A DNA stretch of 64,000 nucleotides from Prosthecobacter algae (GCF_039542385.1 NZ_BAABIA010000001.1:1-64000), one strand, 5' to 3'. Positions 51,891 to 61,592 are shown, numbered from the stretch's first letter. The notes: generated by a model from the letters alone, not told the origin. Numbers and translations: made by a program.

Positions 51891-52835
51891 ATGAAAACAT
51901 CCCTCCCACATCCCTTCAAGAGCACCCTTGCGCTCCTCGCATTCGGAGCCTGTTTGGCCCTCACTCCAAGCTCGCTTCAAGCGGGCGACAAAGCCGTCAT
52001 CTCCCCCATCGTTGAGCCTCCTCCCTCCCAGTGGGTGCATGCCTTGCTGAAGGTGGATTTTTCAGATCACTACATCACGCCGCGTGGTCTGAATGTGGAG
52101 AATCAGGGCCTCATCGTGCAGCCGCTGTTCTTGGTGTTTTGGAATCTGTATTCGAATCCAGATGGCTTTCTCAATGACGTCACTCTCACCACAGGCGTGT
52201 GGAGTTCCATCCACAGCCGTGAGTCCGGCCCGGATGAAGGCAACTGGAACGAGTTCGACCCCATCGCCGGACTCGCTTTCAAATTCGCCAAATACTGGCA
52301 GTTCGATGTCAACTACACCGCCTTCGAGAGCATGGTGTCAGCCTTCCCGACCTCGCAACATCTGGAACTGAAGCTGTCCTTCAACGACGCTGCCTACACG
52401 GGTAACAAGGTCTTCTCCATCAATCCCTACATCGCCTTTTGGAAAGAGTTGAAGAACAAAGCCACAGTGGCCTTCAATCCCGCCACTTCCAGCGAGAGCC
52501 ACTACTTCACCGTCGGCATGACACCCACGATTGACCTGAAGAAGGTGAAGTTCGAGTTTCCAACTTTCCTGAATTACTCGGACAATGACTTTTACCAGCA
52601 GTTCGACGGCACCGGCGGTGGTTCCGGTGTGGCGTTGATTCGCACAGGGGCGGTGGCCACAGTGCCGCTGACCTTCGTGCCAAAAAGCATGGGCTTCTGG
52701 TCCGTCTACGCCGGCGTGAAATACTACCACCTGAATAATCCCGGTCTCTTGGATGGCAACCAGGTGCTGGGGGCCGATGGCAGCCGGAAGCGTGACCTCG
52801 TGCAGTTTCACGGCGGTGTTTCCATCTTCTTTTAA
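51891..52835 (+). CDS. Exported outer-membrane beta-barrel-like protein
   Basis: A 314-residue protein from the ATG at 51891 with a signal peptide (KSTLALLAFGACLALTPSSL then QA). The rest is alternating strands rich in aromatic ends (YWQFDVNYTAFESM, KVFSINPYIAFWKEL, KVKFEFPTFLNYSDNDFYQ, WSVYAGVKYYHLNNP) and ends in Phe-Phe (GGVSIFF), as expected for an outer-membrane barrel. It stands just before the amidohydrolase/permease cluster on the same strand, so it could let nitrogen compounds across the outer membrane. This is inferred from position. Confidence 0.7.
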   Translation: MKTSLPHPFKSTLALLAFGACLALTPSSLQAGDKAVISPIVEPPPSQWVHALLKVDFSDHYITPRGLNVENQGLIVQPLFLVFWNLYSNPDGFLNDVTLTTGVWSSIHSRESGPDEGNWNEFDPIAGLAFKFAKYWQFDVNYTAFESMVSAFPTSQHLELKLSFNDAAYTGNKVFSINPYIAFWKELKNKATVAFNPATSSESHYFTVGMTPTIDLKKVKFEFPTFLNYSDNDFYQQFDGTGGGSGVALIRTGAVATVPLTFVPKSMGFWSVYAGVKYYHLNNPGLLDGNQVLGADGSRKRDLVQFHGGVSIFF

Positions 52836-52879
52836 AACCCGGCACGCTATCCGCGCTGAAGCCCTCTGACCGGAAACCC

Positions 52880-53563
52880 ATGATCATTGCTATGAATGAC
52901 TCCATCCACATCGAGGCAGAGCCTTACGTCTTTGAGTTGCTGCCTGCTAAATGTGCCCTGCTCATCATTGACATGCAGCGTGACTTTTTGGAGCCCGGCG
53001 GCTTTGGCGAGATGTTGGGCAATGATGTTTCCCAGCTCCGTCAAGCCATCGTGCCTAACCAAAAGCTGCTTTCGGCGTGGCGGGCAGCGGGGTTGCAGGT
53101 CCTGCACACCCGTGAGGGGCACCGCCCGGATCTGGCGGATCTGCCACCTGCTAAAAAAGTCCGCGGTCACGGGGCGAAGACCATCGGCGATACAGGGCCC
53201 ATGGGGCGCATCCTCATCCGTGGTGAAGAAGGACATGACATCATCCCTGAGCTCTATCCGCTCCGGGGGGAGCCGGTCATAGATAAACCGGGGAAAGGGG
53301 CCTTCTTCGCCACGGACCTTCATGCCATTTTGCAAAATCTGGGCATCACCCAGTTGGTCGTAACAGGGGTCACCACGGAGGTCTGTGTGAATACGACCGT
53401 GCGCGAGGCCAATGACCGCGGTTACGAATGTCTCGTGCCGGAGGACTGTGTGGCCTCCTACTTCCCCATCTTTCAGGAGATGGGGCTGAAAATGATCAAA
53501 GCCCAAGGGGGGATCTTTGGCTGGGTCTCAGACTCTTCCAAGATCATTCCCGCTGTGGCCTAA
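52880..53563 (+). CDS. Isochorismatase-family amidohydrolase (triuret/biuret-hydrolase-like)
   Basis: A 227-residue cysteine hydrolase, closely similar to the biuret hydrolase encoded at 55308. The family triad is present as Asp31 (LLIIDMQRDF), Lys136 (VIDKPGKGAFF) and Cys169 (VTTEVCVNTT). [17 protein letters not shown] and [20 protein letters not shown] are shared with the biuret group. ATG at 52880 or the in-frame ATG four codons later can start it. It might be a triuret hydrolase or a second biuret hydrolase; sequence alone cannot separate these. The permease gene follows by 43 bp. Confidence 0.85.
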   Translation: MIIAMNDSIHIEAEPYVFELLPAKCALLIIDMQRDFLEPGGFGEMLGNDVSQLRQAIVPNQKLLSAWRAAGLQVLHTREGHRPDLADLPPAKKVRGHGAKTIGDTGPMGRILIRGEEGHDIIPELYPLRGEPVIDKPGKGAFFATDLHAILQNLGITQLVVTGVTTEVCVNTTVREANDRGYECLVPEDCVASYFPIFQEMGLKMIKAQGGIFGWVSDSSKIIPAVA

Positions 53564-53606
53564 CTACTGATGAAATCAATGGATCGCAAACACCTCTGCT
53601 TCTGCC

Positions 53607-55196
53607 ATGACTGCCTCTGATAACAAACCTAAAATCTGGACCCCGGGAGACTGGAATGCCTTTTTCGGCTTCGGGACCAATATCCTTGTCAACTTGCTCA
53701 CCCTCACAGCGCTGCTGCGTTTTGTGCTGAAGATGCCGGATGAAATCGTCTTTGGCCGCATCCTGCCCGCCACCGGTCTCATGCTCTGTCTCAGCACGCT
53801 TTACTACGCCTGGCTAGCCTACAAGCTGGCGCTGAAGACCGGGCGCAATGATGTCTGTGCGCTGCCTTCGGGCACCAGTGTGCCGCACATGTTTGTGGTG
53901 GTGTTTGTCATCATGCTGCCCATTTCTTTGCAGACGGGAGATCCGATCAAAGGTTGGGAAGCTGGGTTGACCTGGGTTTTTATCCAAAGTTTCGTCTTGA
54001 TGATTGGTGGATTCATCGCGCCAGTCATTCGCAAGATTACTCCACGGGCCGCCTTGCTCGGCACGCTTGCGGGGGTTTCCATCAGCTTCATCTCCATGCG
54101 CCCTGCTTTGGAAATGTTCACCACGCCTGTCATTGGGGTGGTCTGCTTCGCCATCATTTTGCTGAGCTGGTTCGGCGGCGTGCGTTATTACAAAGGCATC
54201 CCGGCGGGTCTGATCGCCATTGCCGTGGGCAGCGTCATCGCTTGGGGGTCGAATCTCTTCGGTCTGAATTATGGTGACATGACTCTGGCCAAGTTGACGG
54301 GTTCTTTTAGCAACTTTGGTTTCTCGATTCCGCTGCCTGCCTTTGGCCACATCTTTTCCGGCTTTGAGTTTCTCGGGGTGATCCTCGTCACGGCCATTCC
54401 TTTTGGGATCTATGATTTGGTCGAGGCCCTAGACAATGTGGAAAGCGCTGCGGTGGCGGGCGATGATTTCCCCACCACACGAGTGCTGACCGCAGACGGT
54501 GTCATCAGCCTCATCGGTTGCAGTTTGGGCAACCCCTTCATCAATGCCGTTTACATCGGTCATCCGGGTTGGAAGTCCATGGGCGGGCGCATCGGCTACT
54601 CGGCAGCCACGGGGGTGGTGGTCATTATCTTCTGCACCTTTGGCATCATCTCGCTGATGTCATCATTGATCCCCATCGTGGCCATCTCACCCATCTTACT
54701 TTACATCGGCATGTTGATTGGGGCGCAGGCCTTCCAGGAAACGCCGAAGAGCCATGCGCCTGCGGTCATTCTGGCCCTCACACCTCACTTGGCGGCCTGG
54801 GGCAAGTTGCTCATTGATAATTCCCTAGGCGCAGCCGGCACCAATGCAGCAGCGGTGGGGCTGGATAAGTTAGGCCAAGTGGGTGTGCTCTATCACGGCC
54901 TGGAGGTGCTGGGCGGGGGAGCGATTTTGAGTGGGGTGATCCTCCCTGCCATCGCGGTGTTCGTCATTGATCGGAAGTTCGCCATTGGGTCCTACTTCGC
55001 CCTGACTGGGGCCTTGCTCACCTTCTTCGGCCTCATGCATGGGGAGAAGATAGGCATCGGTGAATCCCCCGTGATCGCTTGCAGCTACGTCCTGGTGGGC
55101 CTGGTGCTGGCGGGCTGCGCCAAATACGCCGTGGTGGCTCCTAAACCTGCCGAGGAGGAAGAACTGCACGGGCATCTTCCCATGGCCGCCGACTGA
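53607..55196 (+). CDS. NCS2-like xanthine/uracil-type permease
   Basis: A 529-residue protein with about 12-14 hydrophobic helices (GFGTNILVNLLTLTALLRFV, LLGTLAGVSISFISMRPALE, GVILVTAIPFGIYDLVEALD, SLGNPFINAVYIGHPGWKS). The arrangement resembles the nucleobase-ascorbate (NCS2) and AzgA transporters, though the usual signature is weak. It lies between two isochorismatase-type amidohydrolases, which suggests import of purine breakdown products such as urate, or of biuret/triuret themselves. Substrate assignment is inferred from neighbours. Confidence 0.75.
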   Translation: MTASDNKPKIWTPGDWNAFFGFGTNILVNLLTLTALLRFVLKMPDEIVFGRILPATGLMLCLSTLYYAWLAYKLALKTGRNDVCALPSGTSVPHMFVVVFVIMLPISLQTGDPIKGWEAGLTWVFIQSFVLMIGGFIAPVIRKITPRAALLGTLAGVSISFISMRPALEMFTTPVIGVVCFAIILLSWFGGVRYYKGIPAGLIAIAVGSVIAWGSNLFGLNYGDMTLAKLTGSFSNFGFSIPLPAFGHIFSGFEFLGVILVTAIPFGIYDLVEALDNVESAAVAGDDFPTTRVLTADGVISLIGCSLGNPFINAVYIGHPGWKSMGGRIGYSAATGVVVIIFCTFGIISLMSSLIPIVAISPILLYIGMLIGAQAFQETPKSHAPAVILALTPHLAAWGKLLIDNSLGAAGTNAAAVGLDKLGQVGVLYHGLEVLGGGAILSGVILPAIAVFVIDRKFAIGSYFALTGALLTFFGLMHGEKIGIGESPVIACSYVLVGLVLAGCAKYAVVAPKPAEEEELHGHLPMAAD

Positions 55197-55307
55197 TTTC
55201 TTCAGGTGTTGGTGAGAGAGTCGGGTGGTTCTGCGGTCTGGTTAACCGCAGGGCCACCCGAACTTGGTTCACTCTTTGCTACAGAATTTTTCAAAACAAT
55301 CCTTCTC

Positions 55308-55988
55308 ATGCCTTACGTCGAAGCTGATCCTTATCCCTGGCCCTACAATGGTGACCTGCGGCCCGCGAATACCGCGTTTCTGGTCATTGACATGCAGACC
55401 GACTTTTGTGGCCCCGGTGGCTACGTGGACAAAATGGGTTACGACCTCAGCCTCACCCGCGCGCCCATCGAGCCCATCAAGCGCGTCTTTGAGGCTACGC
55501 GTGCTCAGGGTTACCACGTGATGCACACCCGTGAGGGGCACCGGCCAGATCTCTCAGACCTCCCGGCTAACAAACGATGGCGTAGCCAGCGTATCGGAGC
55601 AGGCATAGGCGATGCCGGGCCCTGTGGGCGCATCCTCACACGTGGGGAACCAGGGTGGGACATCATCCCGGAGCTCTACCCTCTGCCAGGAGAGGCCATC
55701 ATTGATAAGCCGGGTAAAGGCTCCTTTTACGGCACGGATCTCGACATGCTCCTGCGGCAAAAGGGCATCCAAAACATCGTCCTCGCAGGCATCACCACGG
55801 ATGTCTGCGTGCACACCACCATGCGTGAGGCGAATGATCGTGGCTTTGAATGCCTCATGCTGTCTGACTGCACCGGCGCCACCGATCATGGCAACCATCT
55901 TGCTGCGCTGAAAATGATCAAAATGCAGGGCGGTGTGTTTGGAGCCGTGAGCGACTCCGCTGCCTTCATCCGAGCGATCACTTCTTAA
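55308..55988 (+). CDS. biuH: Biuret amidohydrolase
   Basis: A 226-residue isochorismatase-family hydrolase converting biuret to allophanate and ammonia. The start at 55308 fits the characteristic [15 protein letters not shown] terminus. Conserved blocks of known BiuH proteins are intact: [39 protein letters not shown] and [17 protein letters not shown]. The triad falls at Asp28, Lys134 ([10 protein letters not shown]) and Cys167 ([10 protein letters not shown]), corresponding with a constant offset of eight to Asp36, Lys142 and Cys175 as I recall them for the Rhizobium enzyme. Allophanate would need a hydrolase that is not in the window. It is the third gene of the rightward N-scavenging-like cluster. 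Confidence 0.9.
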   Translation: MPYVEADPYPWPYNGDLRPANTAFLVIDMQTDFCGPGGYVDKMGYDLSLTRAPIEPIKRVFEATRAQGYHVMHTREGHRPDLSDLPANKRWRSQRIGAGIGDAGPCGRILTRGEPGWDIIPELYPLPGEAIIDKPGKGSFYGTDLDMLLRQKGIQNIVLAGITTDVCVHTTMREANDRGFECLMLSDCTGATDHGNHLAALKMIKMQGGVFGAVSDSAAFIRAITS

Positions 55989-56061
55989 ACCATCTCTAGT
56001 CACCGATCTTCCCCAGTTTTTAATCGCAGGCATCCCGGCTTTTTTTACCGAGTCTTCCATT

Positions 56062-56469
56062 GTGAATCCAGACGATCCCTCTCCCCCGCCTAGCTTCAGT
56101 TTTCCTCACTTTGAGCTGAAGGACATCTTCAATATTTTAGCTCAGGAGGAGGACATTCCCTGGAGTTATTTTCGTGACGGGGTAGATATCTATCGCTTCT
56201 ATGGAGATGGCATCACGGGCCCTACGGCGGCGCTCATTCGTTTCCGCAAAGAAGCACGTGTGCCCATGCATTTGCATGAAGGCTGGGAGCACATCTTGGT
56301 CCTGGCCGGTAGCCAGCGGGATCAAAATGGCATCATTCATGCAGGCTCTCTGCGCATCCATCCCCCTGGCACGTATCACAGCGTGGTGAGTGAGGCCGGG
56401 TGCATCGTGCTGGCGATCTATGAGAAACCCGTCCGCTTCATGGAGCGGCCTCTCAAGCCGGACGAATGA
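56062..56469 (+). CDS. Cupin-domain protein
   Basis: A 135-residue single-domain cupin from a GTG start. The metal site is visible as VPMHLHEGWEHILVLAGSQ (His-x-His...Glu...His) and the second strand box as GSLRIHPPGTYHSVVS. The fold resembles ChrR-type or quercetinase-like cupins. The N-terminal 25 residues are Pro/Ser/Phe-rich. It follows biuH closely on the same strand, so a role in the same pathway or in sensing a metabolite is possible, but the activity is unknown. Confidence 0.82.
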   Translation: MNPDDPSPPPSFSFPHFELKDIFNILAQEEDIPWSYFRDGVDIYRFYGDGITGPTAALIRFRKEARVPMHLHEGWEHILVLAGSQRDQNGIIHAGSLRIHPPGTYHSVVSEAGCIVLAIYEKPVRFMERPLKPDE

Positions 56470-56556
56470 GCGTTATTGAGTCGGATATAAGAAAAAAGCT
56501 CATGGTGGGAAACCGCGCTGGCATGCGGAGCCTCCGGTGGTTAGTTTTCGCTTTCT

Positions 56557-58137
56557 ATGAAGAAGCGAGCTGCCACCAAGTCTCCGCGCCTACCCAAGCG
56601 CGAAAGCCTACCTGAAATCGTCACCGATTCTTATGAAGAGCATTTCCGGCTTCTGGTGGAAAACATCGGGGATGTGCTTTGGTTTCGTGAGGTGGACCCG
56701 CCGCGTTTTTCGTATGTCAGCCCGGCTTTTGAGCGTGTCTGGGGTGTGAGTCTGGCGGAGCTTCGAGAGCAGCCTCAGCTCTGGGAAGAATCCATTTATC
56801 CCGATGATCAAAAGGCGGTGCGTGCCGCTTTGCGGCGTTGGTTCACGGGCAAAACGGATCATTACGAGGTGCATTACCGCGTGCAGGGCAAGGATGGCAA
56901 AGTGCGCTGGCTGGCAGACCGTGGGATCATTCTTTCGCGAAAAAATGGCCGCCCGCACCAGATCGGTGGCATCGCCCGTGACATCACGGAACGTGAGGCT
57001 GCGGAGGCCATGAACCGACGCATGGCGGCGGTGGTGGAGACCACAGACGACTCCATCATCACCATGAATCTGGACGGTGAAATTGATACCTGGAATGCCG
57101 GTGCAGAGCGCATCTTTGGTTATACCCAGGAAGAGGCGGTGGGCCGGACCATGTCCTTCCTGCGGCCACCCCAGGCCGAAGATGACGAGGCGGTCTTTAA
57201 GCGCATGATCGAGCGCGGGCTCCGCATTGATCACTACGAAACGCAGCGCCGTCATAAAAATGGAGCCATTCTGGATGTCTCGCTGACCATCTCTCCCATC
57301 CGCGATGCCCATGGCCGCCTGGCCGGGTTCTCGAAGATCTCACGCGACATCACCGAGCGTAAACAGGCGGAGCAAACCATCCTGCGTTTGAATGCAGAAC
57401 TGGAGCGCCGGGTGGAAGAACGCACGGCAGAGCTGCGCGGCCAGATCGCCGCGAGGCGGCAGCTCGAGGAGGAAATCTTGCGCATCAGCGAGCGTGAGCA
57501 GCGCCGCATCGGTCAGGATTTGCATGATGACCTGGGGCAGCAACTGGCCGGGGCGTGGATGATGGCCGACGTTCTCGCCCGCACCTTGGCTGCCAATGGA
57601 GCCCGTGAGCAAGAGGCCGCGCTGAAGCTGAGCACCCTGCTTGGCAAATCGCTGAACCACACCCGCGCTCTGGCGCGTGGCCTGCATCCAGTGGCTCCAG
57701 AGCAGGGTGGTCTAGGTGCGGCGTTGAAGAACTTGGCGGAACGTTCGGCGGATTTGTTTGGAATCACCTGCCAGTTTGAATCACGCGCAGTGATCATGCT
57801 GGAGGATCAGCGCAGCGCCATCCACCTTTACCGCATCGCCCAGGAGGCCATCAACAATGCGGTGCGTCATGGGCGGGCTCAAAACGTGCGCATCCGCCTC
57901 TCCCGACGCGGGGGCAAGGCCGCCTTGTCGGTGATTGATGACGGCCTCGGCATCAAGGAACCTGCGGCCATGCATGAAGGCATGGGCCTGCGCATCATGC
58001 GCTATCGTTCAGAAATGATCTTCGGAACGCTCGAAATTGTGAAAGCTGCAAAACGCGGCACTTGTGTAACCTGCGTTTTCCCGCTGCCGCCAGCTTCCAA
58101 ACCAACCTCTTCTCCTCATGGCCTCAAAAAGCTCTAA
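56557..58137 (+). CDS. Cytoplasmic PAS-PAS histidine kinase (NarX/DegS-type HisKA_3)
   Basis: A 526-residue sensor kinase without membrane segments. PAS domain 1 spans about residues 26-150 (FRLLVENIGDVLWFREVDPP, with PAC VRWLADRGIILSR) and PAS 2 about 155-275 (ETTDDSIITMNLDGEIDTWN, AGAERIFGYTQEEAVGRTMS). A coiled coil leads to a HisKA_3 dimerisation domain with the phospho-acceptor His323 in RRIGQDLHDDLGQQLAG. The HATPase has LYRIAQEAINNAVRHG, DDGLGI and GMGLRIMRYRSEMI. It overlaps its response regulator by 20 bp. The signal is unknown; nitrogen status is a guess from the neighbours. Confidence 0.93.
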   Translation: MKKRAATKSPRLPKRESLPEIVTDSYEEHFRLLVENIGDVLWFREVDPPRFSYVSPAFERVWGVSLAELREQPQLWEESIYPDDQKAVRAALRRWFTGKTDHYEVHYRVQGKDGKVRWLADRGIILSRKNGRPHQIGGIARDITEREAAEAMNRRMAAVVETTDDSIITMNLDGEIDTWNAGAERIFGYTQEEAVGRTMSFLRPPQAEDDEAVFKRMIERGLRIDHYETQRRHKNGAILDVSLTISPIRDAHGRLAGFSKISRDITERKQAEQTILRLNAELERRVEERTAELRGQIAARRQLEEEILRISEREQRRIGQDLHDDLGQQLAGAWMMADVLARTLAANGAREQEAALKLSTLLGKSLNHTRALARGLHPVAPEQGGLGAALKNLAERSADLFGITCQFESRAVIMLEDQRSAIHLYRIAQEAINNAVRHGRAQNVRIRLSRRGGKAALSVIDDGLGIKEPAAMHEGMGLRIMRYRSEMIFGTLEIVKAAKRGTCVTCVFPLPPASKPTSSPHGLKKL

Positions 58138-58798
58138 CACGCCAGCCTCCCCCCAACGTGTGTTGATCGTGGATGATCATCCCGTCTTCCGGGCTGGTCT
58201 CACGGGTCTTGTAGGCATGGAACCCGACCTGGCCGTTTGTGGTGAGGCGCACGATGCGGGGCAGGCCATGGCAGCCATTGCCAAGCTGAATCCAGACCTC
58301 GTGATGATGGACATGAGCCTGCCTGATAAGAGCGGACTGGAGACCCTGAAAGACGTCCGTGCAGCCTATCCTCACATCCCCGTCTTGATGATCTCCATGC
58401 ATGACGAGACGCTTTATGCGGAACGTGTCATCCGGGCCGGAGGGCGTGGTTACATCATGAAACAAGAGGGGCCCGAGAAAGTCATCCAGGCCATCCGTAA
58501 AGTTTTGGCGGGTGGGATATCGGTGAGTGAGCGTATTTCCACACTCATCCTGGATGCCCTGGCGAGCTCCCAGCACCCCAAGCAGGAAGGGGCGTCCGTT
58601 ACCAAATTGACCGATCGTGAATTTGAGGTCTATCGCCTGATCGGGCAGGGGAAGGAGCCGCAAGAAGTCGCGCGCTTACTTCATCTCAGTGTCAAAACTG
58701 TGGATACTCACCGCAGCCAAATCAAAAAGAAACTGGGGCTGAAAAATAACACTGAGCTGGTGCACCATGCCACCCGCTGGGCTGCGGAACAGGGGTGA
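58118..58798 (+). CDS. NarL/FixJ-family response regulator
   Basis: A 226-residue regulator. The receiver domain has the acidic pair in VLIVDDHPVFRAGL, phospho-acceptor Asp65 in LVMMDMSLPDKSGLE, and the Thr/Lys switch region (LMISMHDE, YIMKQEGPEKV). A LuxR-type helix-turn-helix is at about residues 160-222 (LTDREFEVYRLIGQGKEPQE, VARLLHLSVKTVDTHRSQIK, KKLGLKNNTELVHHA). The partner kinase overlaps upstream. Target promoters cannot be seen here. Confidence 0.95.
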   Translation: MASKSSNTPASPQRVLIVDDHPVFRAGLTGLVGMEPDLAVCGEAHDAGQAMAAIAKLNPDLVMMDMSLPDKSGLETLKDVRAAYPHIPVLMISMHDETLYAERVIRAGGRGYIMKQEGPEKVIQAIRKVLAGGISVSERISTLILDALASSQHPKQEGASVTKLTDREFEVYRLIGQGKEPQEVARLLHLSVKTVDTHRSQIKKKLGLKNNTELVHHATRWAAEQG

Positions 58799-58824
58799 GG
58801 CTGAGTCGTCCCCCCGCTGAGGGC

Positions 58825-58845
58825 ATCTCAGCAAAATGCTGAGAT
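58825..58845. terminator. 9-bp hairpin downstream of the response regulator
   Basis: ATCTCAGCA (58825-58833) pairs with TGCTGAGAT (58837-58845) around AAA, 27 bp after the stop. It lacks a T-run; it may stabilise the mRNA end or terminate weakly. Confidence 0.45.
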
Positions 58846-58973
58846 CTAGCGCGAGAGGCTGCTCATTGGTCGCAGTGCCCTCCTGGCGCAGCATGGAAGT
58901 ATATTAGACTGTGCACCGCACGCTGTGGTCCACGCTTACGATAAGTCATATCCACCCATCACATGCTGCCATT

Positions 58974-59117
58974 ATGAGAACCATGCTTGAACTTTCCAGG
59001 AACGCTGAATACGACGTCATCGCTGCTGTCTTAATCGTTGGCGTCATCGTGGCCGCAAAGTACTGGATTCAGTCTTTGAGCCGCGCAGAAAAGAACGAGA
59101 GCATCAAAAACCGCTAG
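58974..59117 (+). CDS. Small single-helix membrane peptide
   Basis: A 47-residue frame from the ATG at 58974: MRTMLELSRNAEYD, one hydrophobic helix (VIAAVLIVGVIVAAKYWI), then a charged tail (SLSRAEKNESIKNR). A strong terminator follows 37 bp later, which supports a genuine short transcript. An alternative start lies 21 codons upstream (58911). No known family is recognised. Confidence 0.45.
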   Translation: MRTMLELSRNAEYDVIAAVLIVGVIVAAKYWIQSLSRAEKNESIKNR

Positions 59118-59153
59118 TTCTGAATCTGTCACACTCCGCGTGTTCCCTCTTAA

Positions 59154-59194
59154 ATCGGCCATCCTCCGTAAGCTGTGGATGGCCGATTTTTTTT
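59154..59194 (+). terminator. Strong intrinsic terminator
   Basis: ATCGGCCATCC (59154-59164) pairs perfectly with GGATGGCCGAT (59177-59187), followed by eight T. It separates the small peptide gene from the secretion operon. Confidence 0.92.
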
Positions 59195-59345
59195 CGACGT
59201 TCCATTGATGCCCTTTGGAAATTCGTGCTAGCAGTGGCCCAGCCTTTCTGAGATGGGCTAACTGTATGAATGTGACGAAATAGCATTGAAAAACGACAAC
59301 CCTGATCCTGCATCTATCGTAGTAATTCCGCAAAAAACTCCCTGA

Positions 59346-61592
59346 ATGCCTGCGCTTTCACCTTCCGGCAACTCACCTGCTGACAAACCTACACGCCCCC
59401 TGTCTGTGAACACGTTGGCGCAGTTGAGTGCCATCACTGGAACGGAGTATGATCATGAGCGGGCGAAGATCGCGGTGCAAAACGCGACCCAGGCCGAGAG
59501 CGAGCCGCTAGGGCAACTGGTCAGCGCAGCGTCTAAGGTGTACATCCATGTCTCTCCTGTGCGCCTACCGATCACCGAGTTGGTGTGGCAGGCCCAGAAT
59601 GACACCCCGGTGATCATTTGGTCCGAGAAGGAAGAGAGTTGGATCGTCATCACCTTCGCAGGCTGGTTTAGCATTCGCATCGCAGAGGGGGACCATCCCA
59701 CGGCCCGCCGCAGCATCACGCGGAAGGAGCTCGCGGCCAAACTGGGCCTCAGCGGGATCAAGGAAGTCGTCGAAGCCGGTATCGTGCATCCAGAGCGCGC
59801 CGCGCATGACATGAGCGTGCATGCAGCCCAGGCCCGGCATGCGCAGATGTATGGTAGCAATGGGGCGGGCCAGCATCGAAATGGCCATGGAAATGGGCAT
59901 GCGCACATTCATCTGAGCCCAGTCACTCGTTTCTTCCGGCTTTTGAAAGCGGAGCGGCAGGAGATTGTAACGCTGCTCATCTTTTCCGTCTTCTCTGGTA
60001 TCCTTTACTTAGCGGCCCCTTTGGCGGTGGATGCGGTGGTTAGTAATCTCGCCTTCGGAGGGCAGTCGCAGCCTTACTTCCAGGCTTTGGTCATCGTGGG
60101 CGTGGCCTTGATGGCCGCCCTGTCTCTCCAGGCCTTGATCACAGGCCTACAGTATTACATTTCAGACATCATCCAGCGGCGCATTTTTGTGCGGGCGGCG
60201 GCAGACCTCGCTTATCGTCTCCCCCGCGTGCGGGCAGAGTCGCTGGAAGGCGTCCACGCTCCTGAGTTGGTGAATCGCTTTTTAGATGTGGTCACCGCGC
60301 AGAAAAGCACCGCGCTGCTCTTGCTGGATGGGGTGAATTTGACCCTCGGCAGCCTCATCGGCATGGTGCTGCTGGCTTTGTATCACCCGGTGCTGTTGAT
60401 GTTTGTGGCTATCTTGCTCCTGCTCATTGTGCTGGTGCTCTGGTTGTGTGGGCGCGGCGCTGTGGAGACCAGCATTGCAGAGTCGCGCACGAAGTATGAC
60501 CTAGTGAATTGGTTTGAGGAGATCGCCGCTTACCCCTTTCTCTTCAAAGGCCCCGGTGGTTATCAGCTCGCTTATGAGCGCTCGAATCACCTCGCTTCTG
60601 AGTATGTCATGCGTCGCTCCGCGCACTTTCGGGTGGTCATGCGGCAGATCATCGGCCTGCTCATTCTTTCCGTCCTGGCGGGGGCAACATTGCTCGTGCT
60701 AGGTGGCTGGCTGGTCGTTAGTCAGCAGATCACCCTGGGCCAGTTGGTGGCCAGTGAGCTCATCATGAGTGCCATCGTGGCTTCCTTGGCTAAAATGGGG
60801 AAAAAGCTGGAGGCCTGGTATGACGCCATGGCGGCCATGGATAAGCTGGGGCACATTTTCGACTTGGAGATCGAGCGCGAAACAGGAGAGCAGCCGGTGA
60901 AGAAAGAAGGTGGGGCCTCCGTCGTGGCGGATAGTCTCAGCTTTGGTTATAACGAGCATGCCCTCCTGTTTCATCTCCGCACCTTCACCATCCAGTCAGG
61001 GGCACGGGCGGCCATCGTCGGCCCGCACGGTGCCGGGGCCAGCTCTTTGCTGGATATCCTCTTCGGCCTGCGCACTCCCACGTCGGGGCATGTCTGCATT
61101 GATGGGCTGGATCTGCGGAGCTGGTATCTCGAGGCTCTGCGGGACCACGTGCAGCTCCTGCGCCGGGATGAAATCGTGGACGCCACCGTGGTTGAAAACC
61201 TTCGCCTTGGCCGGGCCGATATCGGCATGGATGAAATCCGCGAGGCGCTCGTGCGTGTGGGCTTGCTGGATAAACTTTTAGCCCGGCCTGAAGGGCTCAA
61301 TCTACGGCTCAAGATCGGTGGTGCCCCCCTCTCTGGGAATGAGCGCACCCGCTTGCTATTGGCACGCTCACTCGTGCAGCGGCCTCGCCTCCTTCTCATT
61401 GACGAGTTGTTTGACAGCCTAGATACCGAATCCTTCAAGACACTCTCCGCTGCCATATTGGATAAATCCCTGCCCTGGACAGTCGTCCTCACTACACGGG
61501 ATCATGATGTCACTCAGCTCTGCGACCAAGTGATCCAACTCGCCCCTTGTAACCTGACCGATGGCACCGCTTCGACCCAGCTCAAAGGCTAA
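59346..61592 (+). CDS. Type I secretion-like ABC transporter with degenerate ATPase and C39-like domain
   Basis: A 748-residue half-transporter. Residues about 20-160 resemble a C39-like domain (VNTLAQLSAITGTEYDHERA, PVIIWSEKEESWIVITFAGW) but have no catalytic Cys. A His/Gly-rich stretch (NGHGNGHAHIHL) joins it to a six-helix transmembrane domain (about 195-490). The ATPase from about 530 is irregular. Walker A reads GPHGAGAS, with Ala in place of the essential Lys, and the signature is PLSGNERTRL. Walker B (LLLIDELFDSLD) keeps Asp-Glu, but the H-loop region reads LTTRDHD. The adaptor gene follows by 12 bp and a TolC-like gene after it, so it is a type I secretion-like exporter. ATP hydrolysis may be lost or depend on another subunit. 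Confidence 0.85.
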   Translation: MPALSPSGNSPADKPTRPLSVNTLAQLSAITGTEYDHERAKIAVQNATQAESEPLGQLVSAASKVYIHVSPVRLPITELVWQAQNDTPVIIWSEKEESWIVITFAGWFSIRIAEGDHPTARRSITRKELAAKLGLSGIKEVVEAGIVHPERAAHDMSVHAAQARHAQMYGSNGAGQHRNGHGNGHAHIHLSPVTRFFRLLKAERQEIVTLLIFSVFSGILYLAAPLAVDAVVSNLAFGGQSQPYFQALVIVGVALMAALSLQALITGLQYYISDIIQRRIFVRAAADLAYRLPRVRAESLEGVHAPELVNRFLDVVTAQKSTALLLLDGVNLTLGSLIGMVLLALYHPVLLMFVAILLLLIVLVLWLCGRGAVETSIAESRTKYDLVNWFEEIAAYPFLFKGPGGYQLAYERSNHLASEYVMRRSAHFRVVMRQIIGLLILSVLAGATLLVLGGWLVVSQQITLGQLVASELIMSAIVASLAKMGKKLEAWYDAMAAMDKLGHIFDLEIERETGEQPVKKEGGASVVADSLSFGYNEHALLFHLRTFTIQSGARAAIVGPHGAGASSLLDILFGLRTPTSGHVCIDGLDLRSWYLEALRDHVQLLRRDEIVDATVVENLRLGRADIGMDEIREALVRVGLLDKLLARPEGLNLRLKIGGAPLSGNERTRLLLARSLVQRPRLLLIDELFDSLDTESFKTLSAAILDKSLPWTVVLTTRDHDVTQLCDQVIQLAPCNLTDGTASTQLKG

